Source: Reticulascus tulasneorum (taxonomy: Eukaryota > Ascomycota > Sordariomycetes > Glomerellales > Reticulascaceae). Taken from it: 64,000 nucleotides of DNA. Positions 46,101-56,255 of the stretch are shown piece by piece. The stretch covers positions 620,001-684,000 of the forward strand of contig LSAX01000003.1 in assembly GCA_001557505.1 (NCBI GenBank). Reading direction: 5' to 3'. Position 1 is the first letter of the stretch; every line of letters begins with the position of its first letter. Below the pieces are notes generated by a model. That model saw only the letters and a list, made by a program, of their open reading frames with translations, was not told the DNA's origin and did no database searches. Made by a program: the position numbers and the translations under genes.

Positions 46101-48569
46101 TTATATAATGACAAACTCCTGGTATCCCGCCTCGTTCCGGACAAAGCCACGCATTACGTCTGTCATTTCGGTGGTCTGGGGATATGTTCCTAGAGCCATC
46201 AGCAGCCTATCTTGCCGAAACAAACTCGGTATCCGGCCAAAATTCCCTGTTCCCAGTCTCCTGTACACCTTCTCGCCAGCCCTGACAAAGTTGCCGTCCC
46301 CATACCCCTCACTGGGTGACACCTCAGCGAGGACGAGGGCGTCGCATGATACCATACTGCCGTGTGCAGTGAGGAGGTGTGGGACCCAGACGACCCTGCT
46401 CAACCCGGCGCGGGTCGCGACGATCTCGTAGCCCTCGGTCGTATCCGAAGCAAACCACAACTTCTCACCCGTCGCTGCATCGGTGAGGCTCGTGCTCACC
46501 GAGCTGCCCTCGTAGTCGTAGTTCGGCTTGGCATTGGAATTCGATACCGCCTTCAGGCACCCCCAGAGTCGCACCCACCCAGCACTAACAGAGCCAAAAG
46601 GAAACTCGGGCTTTATCTTGACCTCGGCAGCGCGTACGTCATTGAGAGCCCGTAACGCGGACGCTTCAGTGTAGAACGCGCCACACGTTGCCAAGGGTGC
46701 CTCGACGCTCGCCCAGCTCCAACTCGGTGCCACATATCCTTCGGTGCCGACGTGTTTCCTGCGTCCCTTTGTGTTCCGTCCCTCGCACGTCATCCACCCT
46801 AACTGAGAGATCAGGTTGATATCCCACAGGCCGGCGAGGTAACGTCGTTGTTGCGGGACTCCCGAGTTGGCTAGCTCCCGCGCAACCGACGAGATGGCTA
46901 CGAGTCGGTCCGTGTCTTTCGTGAGCTGGCATTTAGTATAGTCCAATACGGCCCCGTTCCAGGCGCTGCCAAAGCCGCGAAGAAGATCGAGGGCCTCCTT
47001 TTCTAGTCGCGCAGGCGACGGGACGCTCCCTGCGGCAACAGCCTCGGCAACCAGCGCCGCCGATCGATCGACCATGGAGTGCAGGAATTGTCGTGGGCCG
47101 GAGCTTTTAGTGCTTACCCCGCCCATGCAGTCGAGATTTTCCCCGAAACTGGCCTCATCGCAGGCGAAGAACACACCGTGGGTGGCGAAGGCGAGGGTGC
47201 GGCGCGCAAGGCTGCGCTCCTGGTACACCCACGCGCGTGTGAACAGCGGCGCGAACCAGTCGCCTCCTCCGGGGAGATCCCGCTGCATGTCCCAGAGCAG
47301 GGTGACCTGCCCATCTAGGAGCACACATGGGCGCCCTTGGAGGTTCCAACTCGGGCCGTGTCCTATACCGAGGATGGGCGCGAGAGGGGTCCGAAAGCCA
47401 AAGATGATGCGTGGTTCACGGGCGTCGTTGATGAACCCTTCGTAGTCAGACCTGGTCGAGAGGGCGGCGATGTTCAGCCACGCAAACTTGTAGACGTCGG
47501 CCATGACGGCGCTCTGCTCCTCCCAGTCTCGGACGCTGTCCTGGAGGATGCACAGGCTGTCGATCCAGATGTAGTCGAACCCCAGCGACGCGCACACTTT
47601 GACGGCGTGTTGGAAAGCCAGGGGCATGTCGCTCAGTGGCAGTTCCTTCCGCCAGGTGTTGAGGGTGAGTTGGCCGAGCACGCTGCTACCGCGGCCTTCC
47701 TTCGGGTCCGGACCCCAGCAGTGAGAGAACGACAAATAGTGAACACCCTGTTCGATAGTAGCAGCCGGAAAGTCGGCCACGTCGGATTTGAGCACAAGGC
47801 GGGTGCGAAGCCAAGCCGGCCCCGAGTTGTCGGTCCTGGTAATTCGGATGAGGCGATCCGGGAACCACGGGGCGACGGGCTGGCCTGGACCGTCTTTCCC
47901 GAACAGCTGATGGCATTTCTTGTGAGTCGAGTAGCATTCCTGCATCCATGAGGCGACCTTAGCCATGGTTTCGTTGCTGAGGGTCGAGCTGAAGGCCCTC
48001 TCTCCCCCATCCAGAGACAAAATAGTGCCGTGGTCGTCAGGAAGGCTCTTCCGCTCCGCTCCGCCGGGCAGGAAAACACGCGGGTCTGGATGAAGCATGA
48101 AACTCCCGACTCCCCAGCTGTATCCCCGTCTGTGCTTCACCATGAACGAAACCCTGGCGGCCTGCTGGTGGAACTGATGCCATGACACGCTCCCGGGGGC
48201 GTCGAACTTCCACGTCAGGCGCCACTCCGCCAACGGCGACTTGCGCAGCGTCTCTTCGAACGAGACATGTCTCTGCATGCCGTCAAAGAGGAGCAGTATC
48301 TTGGCGCATATCACACAGAACGAGCCCGACATGGCGGACATGGCCGCGGAGTGGGGCATCTCGAGATTGTCGCACGCGGTCCCGTCGCCATAGGCGAAGA
48401 CGACGTGGCGGAGAAGCGTGAGGCATCGCGCGCACAGATGCCGAGTCCCCGGACCTGCCGGGGCGGGTGGCGGGAACCAGAGAGTTGGGAAAGCGGTCTC
48501 TGGTGGCCCATTGTTGCCAGGAACCTCCGCCAGTTTTCTGAGCGCCGACGAGACGATCCGGGATAACAT
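46101..48569 (-). CDS. HET-domain protein (heterokaryon incompatibility)
   Basis: Large intracellular protein of about 822 aa, single exon. ATG 48569-48567 (MLSRIVSSALRKLAEVPG) is preferred; a 13-codon extension lacks an ATG. The N-terminal 120 residues carry a Cys/His-rich stretch (HLCARCLTLLRHV.., GSFCVICAKIL). The HET domain begins near residue 290: HYLSFSHCWGP, then FDYIWIDSLCILQDSVRDWEEQ and MADVYKFAWLNIAALS, the three signature blocks. C-terminally it has WERASWAWASVE-type sequence (SWSWASVEAPLATCG). HET proteins act in non-self recognition and programmed cell death, but most members are untested. The gene is GC-rich relative to its flanks and intact. No NACHT or other recognised partner domain was seen. 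Confidence 0.88.
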   Translation of the reverse strand: MLSRIVSSALRKLAEVPGNNGPPETAFPTLWFPPPAPAGPGTRHLCARCLTLLRHVVFAYGDGTACDNLEMPHSAAMSAMSGSFCVICAKILLLFDGMQRHVSFEETLRKSPLAEWRLTWKFDAPGSVSWHQFHQQAARVSFMVKHRRGYSWGVGSFMLHPDPRVFLPGGAERKSLPDDHGTILSLDGGERAFSSTLSNETMAKVASWMQECYSTHKKCHQLFGKDGPGQPVAPWFPDRLIRITRTDNSGPAWLRTRLVLKSDVADFPAATIEQGVHYLSFSHCWGPDPKEGRGSSVLGQLTLNTWRKELPLSDMPLAFQHAVKVCASLGFDYIWIDSLCILQDSVRDWEEQSAVMADVYKFAWLNIAALSTRSDYEGFINDAREPRIIFGFRTPLAPILGIGHGPSWNLQGRPCVLLDGQVTLLWDMQRDLPGGGDWFAPLFTRAWVYQERSLARRTLAFATHGVFFACDEASFGENLDCMGGVSTKSSGPRQFLHSMVDRSAALVAEAVAAGSVPSPARLEKEALDLLRGFGSAWNGAVLDYTKCQLTKDTDRLVAISSVARELANSGVPQQRRYLAGLWDINLISQLGWMTCEGRNTKGRRKHVGTEGYVAPSWSWASVEAPLATCGAFYTEASALRALNDVRAAEVKIKPEFPFGSVSAGWVRLWGCLKAVSNSNAKPNYDYEGSSVSTSLTDAATGEKLWFASDTTEGYEIVATRAGLSRVVWVPHLLTAHGSMVSCDALVLAEVSPSEGYGDGNFVRAGEKVYRRLGTGNFGRIPSLFRQDRLLMALGTYPQTTEMTDVMRGFVRNEAGYQEFVII

Positions 48570-50097
48570 TGTCTGAAATTGGTGATGTGATGGATGGTGA
48601 GGTCTCACATAACAGATAATGGGAATGTACGCCCCCTATCAATCGCATGAAGCGCCACAAAGCGCCACGTTTGAAAATATTGGCCAATCCCTGCTGCAGC
48701 CATGGTTTTTTTGATGATGCCGACGAATAACGGCTTACTGGGTGGTGTCTGACAGTTTCTGCACTATACCTAGTCCATCGCTCGATCAGCCCACAAGTGC
48801 TCGCAATGCGCTGAACAATAGTGTGTTTTGGGGAAACAGCTGCCACGGAGGTGCAGACAGCACCATCATCTTGCATGGCCTTTCTGGGTGTTGGCCCCTC
48901 TACACTACGGCGACCAGGGCAAAGAATTCGTGCTTCTTTTTCTACGCCTACAAGGCATACAATCCTTAACATTCAGTCTTATGATACCATTGCCACTTAT
49001 TCACTGTACAGATCTTACCTGTCGTAATAGCCCTTACGCTGTTTCTAGAATCATGAAGCCCCAAAACTAGGGCATTTCTTGCAAATGTTCTGGGCTAGTC
49101 ACCATGCCTAAAACTTACTGCCACAAAGGAGCGGAGGGTAGGGGAGAGTAATGACTTGTCGCCTGCTTGTGGCTCCATGGGGTCGTGCTACCACAAGGAG
49201 GGGTGGTTTGACATAGGCTTTTCCGACTTCGGGCGCAAAGTCCCGTGAGAAGCCATTCCGGAGATGCCTTCATTGGTTAGGAAGAGAGCCGCACTTCTGC
49301 ACTCAGGGGCCGACCGGGCGGAATACCTGACCTTGCAGTTCCAATATTTGGCAGATGGCAACCAATTAATTATTGGACCGCAGCGGCCGAGACGAATCTG
49401 TAGGAGTGTTCTAAAGATAATGGCCCCTGGACTATTCTGAGACGAGAAGGTTGTGACATGCCGCCCAAATGAGTTGGGCAATTGGTTCCTAAAATAAAAC
49501 TATTTATATTCAACACCGGTATCTCGTATACTCCCTAGCCGCTGCTATACATCTTGGGCTCTGAATCGTTCAAGATGGCTAGAGACTTTCCCGGACGGAT
49601 GGTGCTAAGAGGCGTGGCCCAAGGCTTGGTCAATGCTTTACTACTACCGGTGCTGATTATCATCGTCTCCGGAAACCATAGCGATGGTGTTGCTATAGCA
49701 CATATGCATTGCAAGTATTACGTCTGAGCACTCTGGGACATTCCGCTAATCTTCCTGTGTTCTAGGGTGTTTATCGCCCTTTATCGGCATCAGGGCTACG
49801 GTGATGTATTCCATAGATAAGGGGACCTCAGCCCGCATCATGTATTATGACCCCAATCTGAACAAAGTCCAAAGCTTAAGGTCACGTATTGGCTCGCCGC
49901 TTTTGCTCAGGCCTGCTCGGGAATGGCTTAACTTCGATTTAAGTTTGCTCATTTGTCTTCATAAACTTTTACTTAATTCCACTTTTGCTTAACATTACTT
50001 TTGCTTAACATTACTTTTGCTTAGCTTTATATTTGCTCTTTTACGACCAAGCCTGTCAGAGACCCAGATAAGCCCGTCTTACACAATATTATTCTAT
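48570..50097. other. Intergenic between HET and DUF4246 genes
   Basis: Nothing firm. A 54-codon open frame at about 49574-49738 begins MARDFPGRMVLRGVAQGLVN and is unrecognised. A 16-bp tandem repeat lies at 49965-50028. Confidence 0.4.
49965..50028 (+). repeat. 16-bp tandem repeat, 3-4 units
   Basis: Units ACTTTTGCTTAACATT at 49981-49996 and 49997-50012 are identical. 50013-50028 is a variant and 49965-49980 is a more diverged unit. It lies in the 3' flank of the DUF4246 gene. Confidence 0.8.
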
Positions 50098-51996
50098 CTA
50101 ACCATCAAAGCCGTACGTACCAACTGCAGCCAGGACGATCTCACTTCCCTTGGCGTGATGTGCCATCAACTCCAGCCTCAGCTTCTTGGCTTCATCCGAT
50201 CCCATAAGGCACTCCCTAAACTCGCTCGCAATACCATCTTTGGCCTGCTCTCCCCACCAGCTGTGTTGTTGGGGCGGGACATTCCTGGTGGAGCAAATTC
50301 GATAGTTGGGATCCACGAGCCATAGAGTGAGCGCACGGCAGTGGCCAGGCTGCACCTTGTCTTTTAATTCGAAAGGTTCCACTCTATTCTGTAACGTGTT
50401 GGGGAAGGCGAGGAATCTGCCGGCAAGTATCGGGATAGACCCGAGATCCTGCAGAGCTTCTTCATCCGTCAACTCGCCTGACTCGAGCCCGAAGATTTGA
50501 GCCAGTGGCTTATTATTGCCTTGCTCCGCTTCTATTTCCCATTCATCCAGACTGGCCTGCATTCGAAAGGAGATGCGCGCTTCAGTCACGTTTGACACGT
50601 CGTAGTAGTACACTGCCGTGGCTACAATATGTTCGTTCTTCATTCCCTCGACTTGCCAGTTACCGCCATTAAACTGCGGCTTCTGAGGTGTAAGCTCTAT
50701 GCTGGACAGCTTTACTATAACCTGCAGTCCACAATGACCAAATGTGTCTTTCAGTTTGATGGGAGTAAATGTGAAGCCCTGGGGTTCATACGCAGGATCA
50801 TATAGGTTGCTCTTTACAATAGCATTGCCTGTGTCTCCCTGTTTCCACTGTTCATAGGTGTAAGCCAGACCGGCCTCGGGATGAACAAGTTCGCGTAATC
50901 GGTACCATTTCTGCTCAACTGCACTATAGAGCCCGCATGTTGCGATATATTCGGGGCCGAGTGGAGGTTCATTCTCTGCATCGGCGTCTTCCTGAAAGTT
51001 GGGGTGGTCGGGAAGGGTTAAGTATTCATTTACTTTCTGAAACGCTTCTAGATACTCTTTGGAATCCGTTACGCTCATGGGTATTTTATTTAGCTCTATT
51101 TCGGCCCAACCTGGCATCTCTGGGTCGAACTGGGCTCCGTAGGTTCGAATGCGGGGAGGAACACGAGGCCCATCGACAATTGTGCGATTCCAGGGTTCTA
51201 TGGAGAGTCCGATCAGGGTTTCCACCAGTTCGTATAGCCTTTTGTGCTGTGGATGAAGGTTGTTGATGTACGAATCAATCCGTACGCCACTGCTAGAACT
51301 TTCATCGAAGCTGACCTCGCAAGGGAGCCATTGGAATACGGGCGAGAATAGATCGGGATTCCAATCGAGTTGAACGGGAGCTGTCTGGGCATCTTGATAG
51401 GATAAAAAGATGTTTGGCATCTGGATTTTCCCTCCCTCTGAGAGGACTAAGCTCCTGTTGAATACCAGAGGGTATAGGGCAGGATCAACAAGATCCAGTA
51501 CCTGCTCATTCGAGCCCGGGCGCCAATCTTTGTCCGGCTGATTTAACAAATGTCCCACCGCGTTTCGAAATTCAGCTTGAAGCCCCTGAGGTACGAGGAC
51601 ATCCGACTTGCAGATTCGGGAACTGGTTTCGAGATCGAGCACAAGACCAGTTTCGGTAAATTCCACGGCTTTGTCACGCAGCTCGCGCAGCATCCAGTCC
51701 CACGCATCATGGCTAATGAGTGGTGTCCCTCGTGCTTCTTGCTCCCATTGGACCACAGTCACCTCATTGATGATGTCCCTGTGCCAATTCGGGGTTTCGG
51801 TCAGGGAACTCATAACGCGTAACATCGCTATCTCCCGTGCCGTCAATCGGTCACTGCAAAAATCGTTGGCACCATGACGGTATCGCTTTCCTTTCACCTC
51901 CGCATCGAACCGACAACCAAACCCCGGGGCCCTGAGTGGTATATCGCCACTATTATCTGGGTCGGCTAGTGTGAGGTCATCACCGAATGATGCCAT
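50098..51996 (-). CDS. DUF4246 family protein, probable metal-site-deficient paralogue
   Basis: 632 aa, single exon, ATG at 51996-51994. The sequence follows the fungal DUF4246 family throughout: an N-terminal LTAREIAMLRVMSSLTETPNW block, the central YQWLPCEV-like segment (VFQWLPCEVSFDESSS), then LQVIVKLSSIELTPQKPQF, VEGMKNEHIVATAVYYYDVSN and GHCRALTLWLVDP. From my memory of the family, WHVEG and a later LQH normally supply His ligands of a 2-oxoglutarate/Fe-type HxE..H site. Here these are WQVEG (Gln about 448) and LQN (Asn about 537), while the Glu remains. If so, the protein is a pseudoenzyme or uses another site. The reading frame is fully open, so selection may have kept a non-catalytic role. 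Function of the family is not established. Confidence 0.83.
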   Translation of the reverse strand: MASFGDDLTLADPDNSGDIPLRAPGFGCRFDAEVKGKRYRHGANDFCSDRLTAREIAMLRVMSSLTETPNWHRDIINEVTVVQWEQEARGTPLISHDAWDWMLRELRDKAVEFTETGLVLDLETSSRICKSDVLVPQGLQAEFRNAVGHLLNQPDKDWRPGSNEQVLDLVDPALYPLVFNRSLVLSEGGKIQMPNIFLSYQDAQTAPVQLDWNPDLFSPVFQWLPCEVSFDESSSSGVRIDSYINNLHPQHKRLYELVETLIGLSIEPWNRTIVDGPRVPPRIRTYGAQFDPEMPGWAEIELNKIPMSVTDSKEYLEAFQKVNEYLTLPDHPNFQEDADAENEPPLGPEYIATCGLYSAVEQKWYRLRELVHPEAGLAYTYEQWKQGDTGNAIVKSNLYDPAYEPQGFTFTPIKLKDTFGHCGLQVIVKLSSIELTPQKPQFNGGNWQVEGMKNEHIVATAVYYYDVSNVTEARISFRMQASLDEWEIEAEQGNNKPLAQIFGLESGELTDEEALQDLGSIPILAGRFLAFPNTLQNRVEPFELKDKVQPGHCRALTLWLVDPNYRICSTRNVPPQQHSWWGEQAKDGIASEFRECLMGSDEAKKLRLELMAHHAKGSEIVLAAVGTYGFDG

Positions 51997-52512
51997 AATA
52001 AGTGTGCGTTTGCAATGCTGGCAAGGAGTTAAATGGTGGGGAAATGATCCGGCGGTCTAAATAGCATAGGTAGGGAAGAAGAGTGCGTAATTAGTGGCTG
52101 GGTAGGTGGCTCAGCCTTCTTGAAGTGGCTGAGGCATCACAGCACCTCAGCCCTCGCTCGCAGCTAATTTACGCATCACCAGCCTACCGCAAAGGAAACG
52201 AAGGCATACAGGCCATAACACGGTCCAACCAATTACAGGAATAAGGTAAGATAGTATCCGATCTTTTAAGGGGCTACTTCTTTCCTTCCATTCCAGCCTA
52301 ATTGGCCTTTCCCGTCGTATCCCTATGACACACTACACGGGTAAAATAGCTTATAGCTTAGACTTTAAGCTTCATATTGTGGCTAAGGGATCACATAACG
52401 TGACTTGCCGCCAACTAAGAGCCATTTTTGGAGAACGAGGGACTATGGAAAGCCAGTTACAGAGGGCCAGTTTGAACTACTAGATACCTAAGCATAAGAA
52501 ACCCCATTTTAC
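51997..52512. other. Intergenic
   Basis: No gene. Stop-rich sequence near 52330-52510 may be an old repeat, but no family can be named. Confidence 0.4.
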
Positions 52513-53076
52513 ATCTCCCCGGTCGTGGACAACCGCACTGTCTTCGCACACTACACGACCCTCGCAGAGGCCGGAGAGATAGCACGGCTCCCCGCGCTAA
52601 TCGGAAGCACTGCACAGGATGGCACGATATTCGTCCCGTACAACCCGGACAGCGTCGACACAGCTTTCGCAGACCTCACCACGATGATCTGGTTCTTTTG
52701 TCCGACCTACAAATCAGCCAAGACCCGTATCGCAGCCAACACTAGTCTGGTGTATCGCTACCTGTATGCGGGCAACTTCACGAACATCAGCCCGAAGGGG
52801 TGGATGGGTGCCTGGCACGGAGCCGAGCTGCCTCTTCTTTTCGGTACGCACCCGCAATATCGTGGCAACTCGACGCCGCTCGAGTACGCGACGAGCCACG
52901 CGATGCAGGATGCGTGGGTTGCCTTCGTGGCCGCGGCGGGAGAGAAGCCGTCGATCGAGGGCTGGGATGCGTGGGATGATGTTGATGGCGGGCGTGTAGT
53001 CGAGTTTGGGAACGGAATCCCGGCGAGGCTGGTAGATACCGCTGAGATGGAGGAGAGCTGTACAGAGTTACGTTAA
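52513..53076 (+). pseudogene. Type B carboxylesterase C-terminal fragment
   Basis: About 185 codons equal the last third of a fungal type B carboxylesterase/lipase: PVVDNRTVFAHYTTLAEAG, SLVYRYLYAGNF, and WMGAWHGAELPLLFGTH, which carries the catalytic His. It ends with a normal C-terminus and a stop at 53074-53076. The N-terminal two thirds, including the nucleophile elbow (GESAGG), is absent upstream, and no start codon precedes the conserved part. The fragment itself has no lesions, so the truncation may be recent or it may have arrived by duplication. Part of its tail recurs at 55885-56020. Confidence 0.8.
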
Positions 53077-53915
53077 TGTTAAAGCTGATATATATATTGC
53101 AGGGCTTGATGGGTGGCTGTTCTCCCTTTCTTGCCAGACTTCGGGTATCCACACTCTAACGATCTCATAGATTGTCCAAGAGTCGAAGTTGCTTCTCACA
53201 ACAACTCTTTGTAGAGGTACTAGCTACAGCACCAGAACATAGCAATGAGTACAGATCTAGCAGACTATTGGCAACACGACCATTCACGATTAGGACCTTT
53301 GAATAACTTGATTCATGGTGTCAACGCCGAACCGTTAAGAATAAGAACTTCTTATTTTGCTAGATCGTCAAGTATATCCTAACCCTAAGACGTGGGTCAA
53401 CGAGGAGAAATAGCCGGGGGAACGCGATGATGCCTAGGAGCCCAGGAACGGGCAGCGTAATGTCACGTGGCCAAGGCAATGTACTATCATTACCTGGCAC
53501 GACAGGTATGCGAATACAGATTTTCCTTCCCCGCGCAGCCTTGTCCGATAGCGCGCCGCAAGGTACAGCATTTGCCAACGGCAGTTAGACATGCTTTGCT
53601 TGTCGAACTTAAAAGAGAGCCGCCGGCTGCGATTGAAAGAGATCCAAAAGGTGTTCAGCCCAAGGCTTCCATTTCAGAGTACAGGCAGGGTCGCTACAGG
53701 GGAGGCACTCGGCGAAGCTCGACGATACAGTGGGTGACGCCGTGTAACCGGTTCCGAACCAAACGGCCCGACTCGACAAGTTTCCTTCATTAGACGCATT
53801 TGCACACTTCTTCGCCCAGCCCTGTCTAACCCCTCCTCCTCACACTCGGCTTGGAAAGACTATGTCCCGCTAACCTAGATAGTGTGCAATACACAAACAC
53901 ACGCGCCGATCTGAC
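53077..53915. other. Intergenic
   Basis: No feature recognised. Confidence 0.4.
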
Positions 53916-55283
53916 ATGGCCACTCTCGACTGCCTAAAGTTGGCCCTTAGACAGAAAGCTTCAGCAACGGCCACGTCCTCGAAGCAGCGACTGTCGGCCA
54001 CACAGTACAGCGCCGGCTTTGATATCTTGATGCGGGGCTCAGTATGCATGTCGTACCAAGACTTCACTATCCCCCAACTATCTCAGCTGCTAGCCCCTCT
54101 TTTCGATTCACGTATTCGCATCTCAGCGTTAGAAATCAGACCCGGCCCGAAGAGCGTACTTGGATATCTGCCCAGCCGTCTAAGACGGAAGATCAGAAAA
54201 TATTCTGCATTCGAGCCAAACGGCTTGTTTGCTACGAAATTGGAAGAATGGCTTTGCTCTCCCTTGGAGACGGCGTCCCCGCTGCCATGTCTGGAAGGCC
54301 CGCCCGACATCCATCGAACCCCGTTCGTTCTAGACAGCAACAAAGGGACCAGGACCGGTACGAGTGACGGCGACGGAGAATTCGACGTCATCTTGTTCTG
54401 CCACAGCATGCACGGCATGAAACCCAAACACAGGTTCATCGAACGGGCGCTGGAAATGCTTGTTGAGCGGCCAGAAGGCGGAATAGTGGTGGTTTTCCAT
54501 AGCGACAGGGCCCTGCATTTCGGCGGCTTGGTGTGCCGCCGAACGGTTTCTTTCCCTACCGGAGTCGTTCGCGTGGCCAATAATGATGAGGTGCTAGATT
54601 GCTTTGCTCGTTTCGTCGCGGGCTTTGTCATCCAGGATGTAGACGTAGACCAGGCTATTTGAGTCGAGTGGCGCAAGGTGTGCCGCGCCCTAGGTCGTCG
54701 TGAGGAATCCCACCCGGACCAATTCTTGCTCAGCTCTCCTATCGTAATGGCGGCCTTTACTCGGCATGCAACTGCGTTGCCGGAGCTGACGGCGCTGGTG
54801 CCATTGGTGAAGGGGGACAAGACGGTCCATAACCCAGAGGCTCGCCTCTACCATCCCGCCTCGATTATTAGGCCGACAGAGATCCGGCATGTCCAGCAGT
54901 GCGTTCAATGAGCCCTGAAGCGCCGGGTCAGTCTAACCGTACTTGGGGGAGGCCATAGCGGCCACTGTCTCTGGCCCAACGTCGTCTCGGTCGATATGAG
55001 CGCCTTTGACCGGGTACACGTCCTCTTGACCGGCGAGGACGGAGGGCAATCCAGTTCTTCCGGTTTCTTGGTCGTCGCCGAGGCTGGCCGCAAGACGGAT
55101 AAAATCGTCTGCAAGACAATGGCGGCGGGTGTCACAGTACCCCTCGGGGCTCGCCCAGGCGTAGGCGCGGGCCTCTGGCTACAAGGTGGCCTGGAAAGCC
55201 TCCGCAGATGCCTCGCCCAGCTCGGTTGCGGCCTCGAATATTTCCCTTCACGCGAAGGTCCCTCCCGTGTCTCCAAGCCATGA
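53916..55283 (+). pseudogene. Methyltransferase-like / FAD-linked oxidoreductase fusion, two stops and 3' loss
   Basis: One reading frame from ATG 53916 to 55283 is interrupted only by TGA at 54660-54662 and TGA at 54909-54911. The first part (about 250 codons) looks like a Rossmann methyltransferase (FDVILFCHSMHGMKPKHRFIE, then EGGIVVVFHSD). The second starts LVPLVKGDKTVHNPEARLYHPASIIRP and has the PCMH-type FAD-binding stretch VLGGGHSGHCLWPNVVSVD, as in berberine-bridge/GOOX-like oxidases. The first stop probably replaces Arg (CGA to TGA) and the second Trp (TGG to TGA); both are C:G to T:A. After about 55190 the sequence no longer follows the oxidase family and most of that domain is missing. 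It is adjacent to the terpene cyclase and could once have modified its product. Confidence 0.78.
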
Positions 55284-55884
55284 GCGTGAAAATGTGCCCT
55301 TGCTAATAATCTGTATGGAATGCGCGGTTCAGAGATGAATCACTCGAGCTTAGCTGATAGTCTGAAGAAACAGAAGGCAATCGGCCTGGAATTGTTGTTT
55401 CCAGCAGCTACCCTCTGGACGCTCAATTTCCCAGTCTTAAAAGACATTCCCTTTTTTATTATTTTTAGGGGGGTAGCGCCAAAGAGGCTACGGTACTATG
55501 CAGGTATCTACTAGACAGATTAGTAGTAGGCCTCCAGCATAAAATAAAGGCGGCCGCATGTAGGCGGCCCGAGCAGATGAGCCCAACACCAGGCAGGCAT
55601 CTGTGCCTCTACTCGGTTGAGGATAGGATGGTGAGGGCCGCAAGCGCATGGTGTTCCCACTATACTTCCGCAACGGCAGTTAGCACGCACGCCAGCATGG
55701 ACAAGCCCCGTTAGCATGCTCGACCTTGTTGCGACATGAGCCTTGCGATGGGAAGCTGCACTGGTCCGCCATTTCACATGGCAAAATCAGGCCATAACGG
55801 GTCGCACCAATGAAGGTGCATTGTTGACCAACTAGAAAAAAAATGGGAGCGCTCCAAGTTGGTTGTGCTAGATAAGCGACACAG
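55284..55884. other. Intergenic debris
   Basis: No coding sequence recognised. It separates the oxidase pseudogene from the second carboxylesterase tail. Confidence 0.4.
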
Positions 55885-56020
55885 AAACGGCGGAGAGAAG
55901 CCGACGATCGAGGGCTGGAATGCGTGGGATGATGTTGATAGCGGCCACGTGGTCGAGTTTGTGAACGGAATCCCGGCGGGGCTGGTAGATACCGCTGAGA
56001 TAGAGGGGAGCTGTACATAG
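55885..56020 (+). pseudogene. Second copy of carboxylesterase C-terminal tail
   Basis: About 135 bp, roughly 90% identical by eye to 52937-53072. It reads GEKPTIEGWNAWDDVDSG and ends VDTAEIEGSCT then TAG. The copy keeps frame for 44 codons, but nothing upstream continues it. Several differences are G to A. It lies in direct orientation about 2.9 kb from the longer fragment. Confidence 0.8.
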
Positions 56021-56255
56021 TTGCAGCAAAAAGAGCGTATATATTTACACCAATGCCAATGATGATCCAGGTATCGCAGGACCGGGTGAGTGCTGATTTG
56101 AGTGTAGAGTTGAAACTTGTTTAGTTGAATTTGTTTGAGTCTTTAAGCAGGCCGTTTTATTCGTTCTACCAAGGTGAAAGCCAAGCAGTAGTCAGGTAAA
56201 TAAGAGAAATAACACCGGATTCCATGATGTACAAGTCTAGTCTACTGTATGGTTT

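Noticed and set aside
47074..47951. Long plus-strand open frames opposite the HET gene
   Set aside because: GC-rich antisense shadows; the minus strand has full HET signature blocks.
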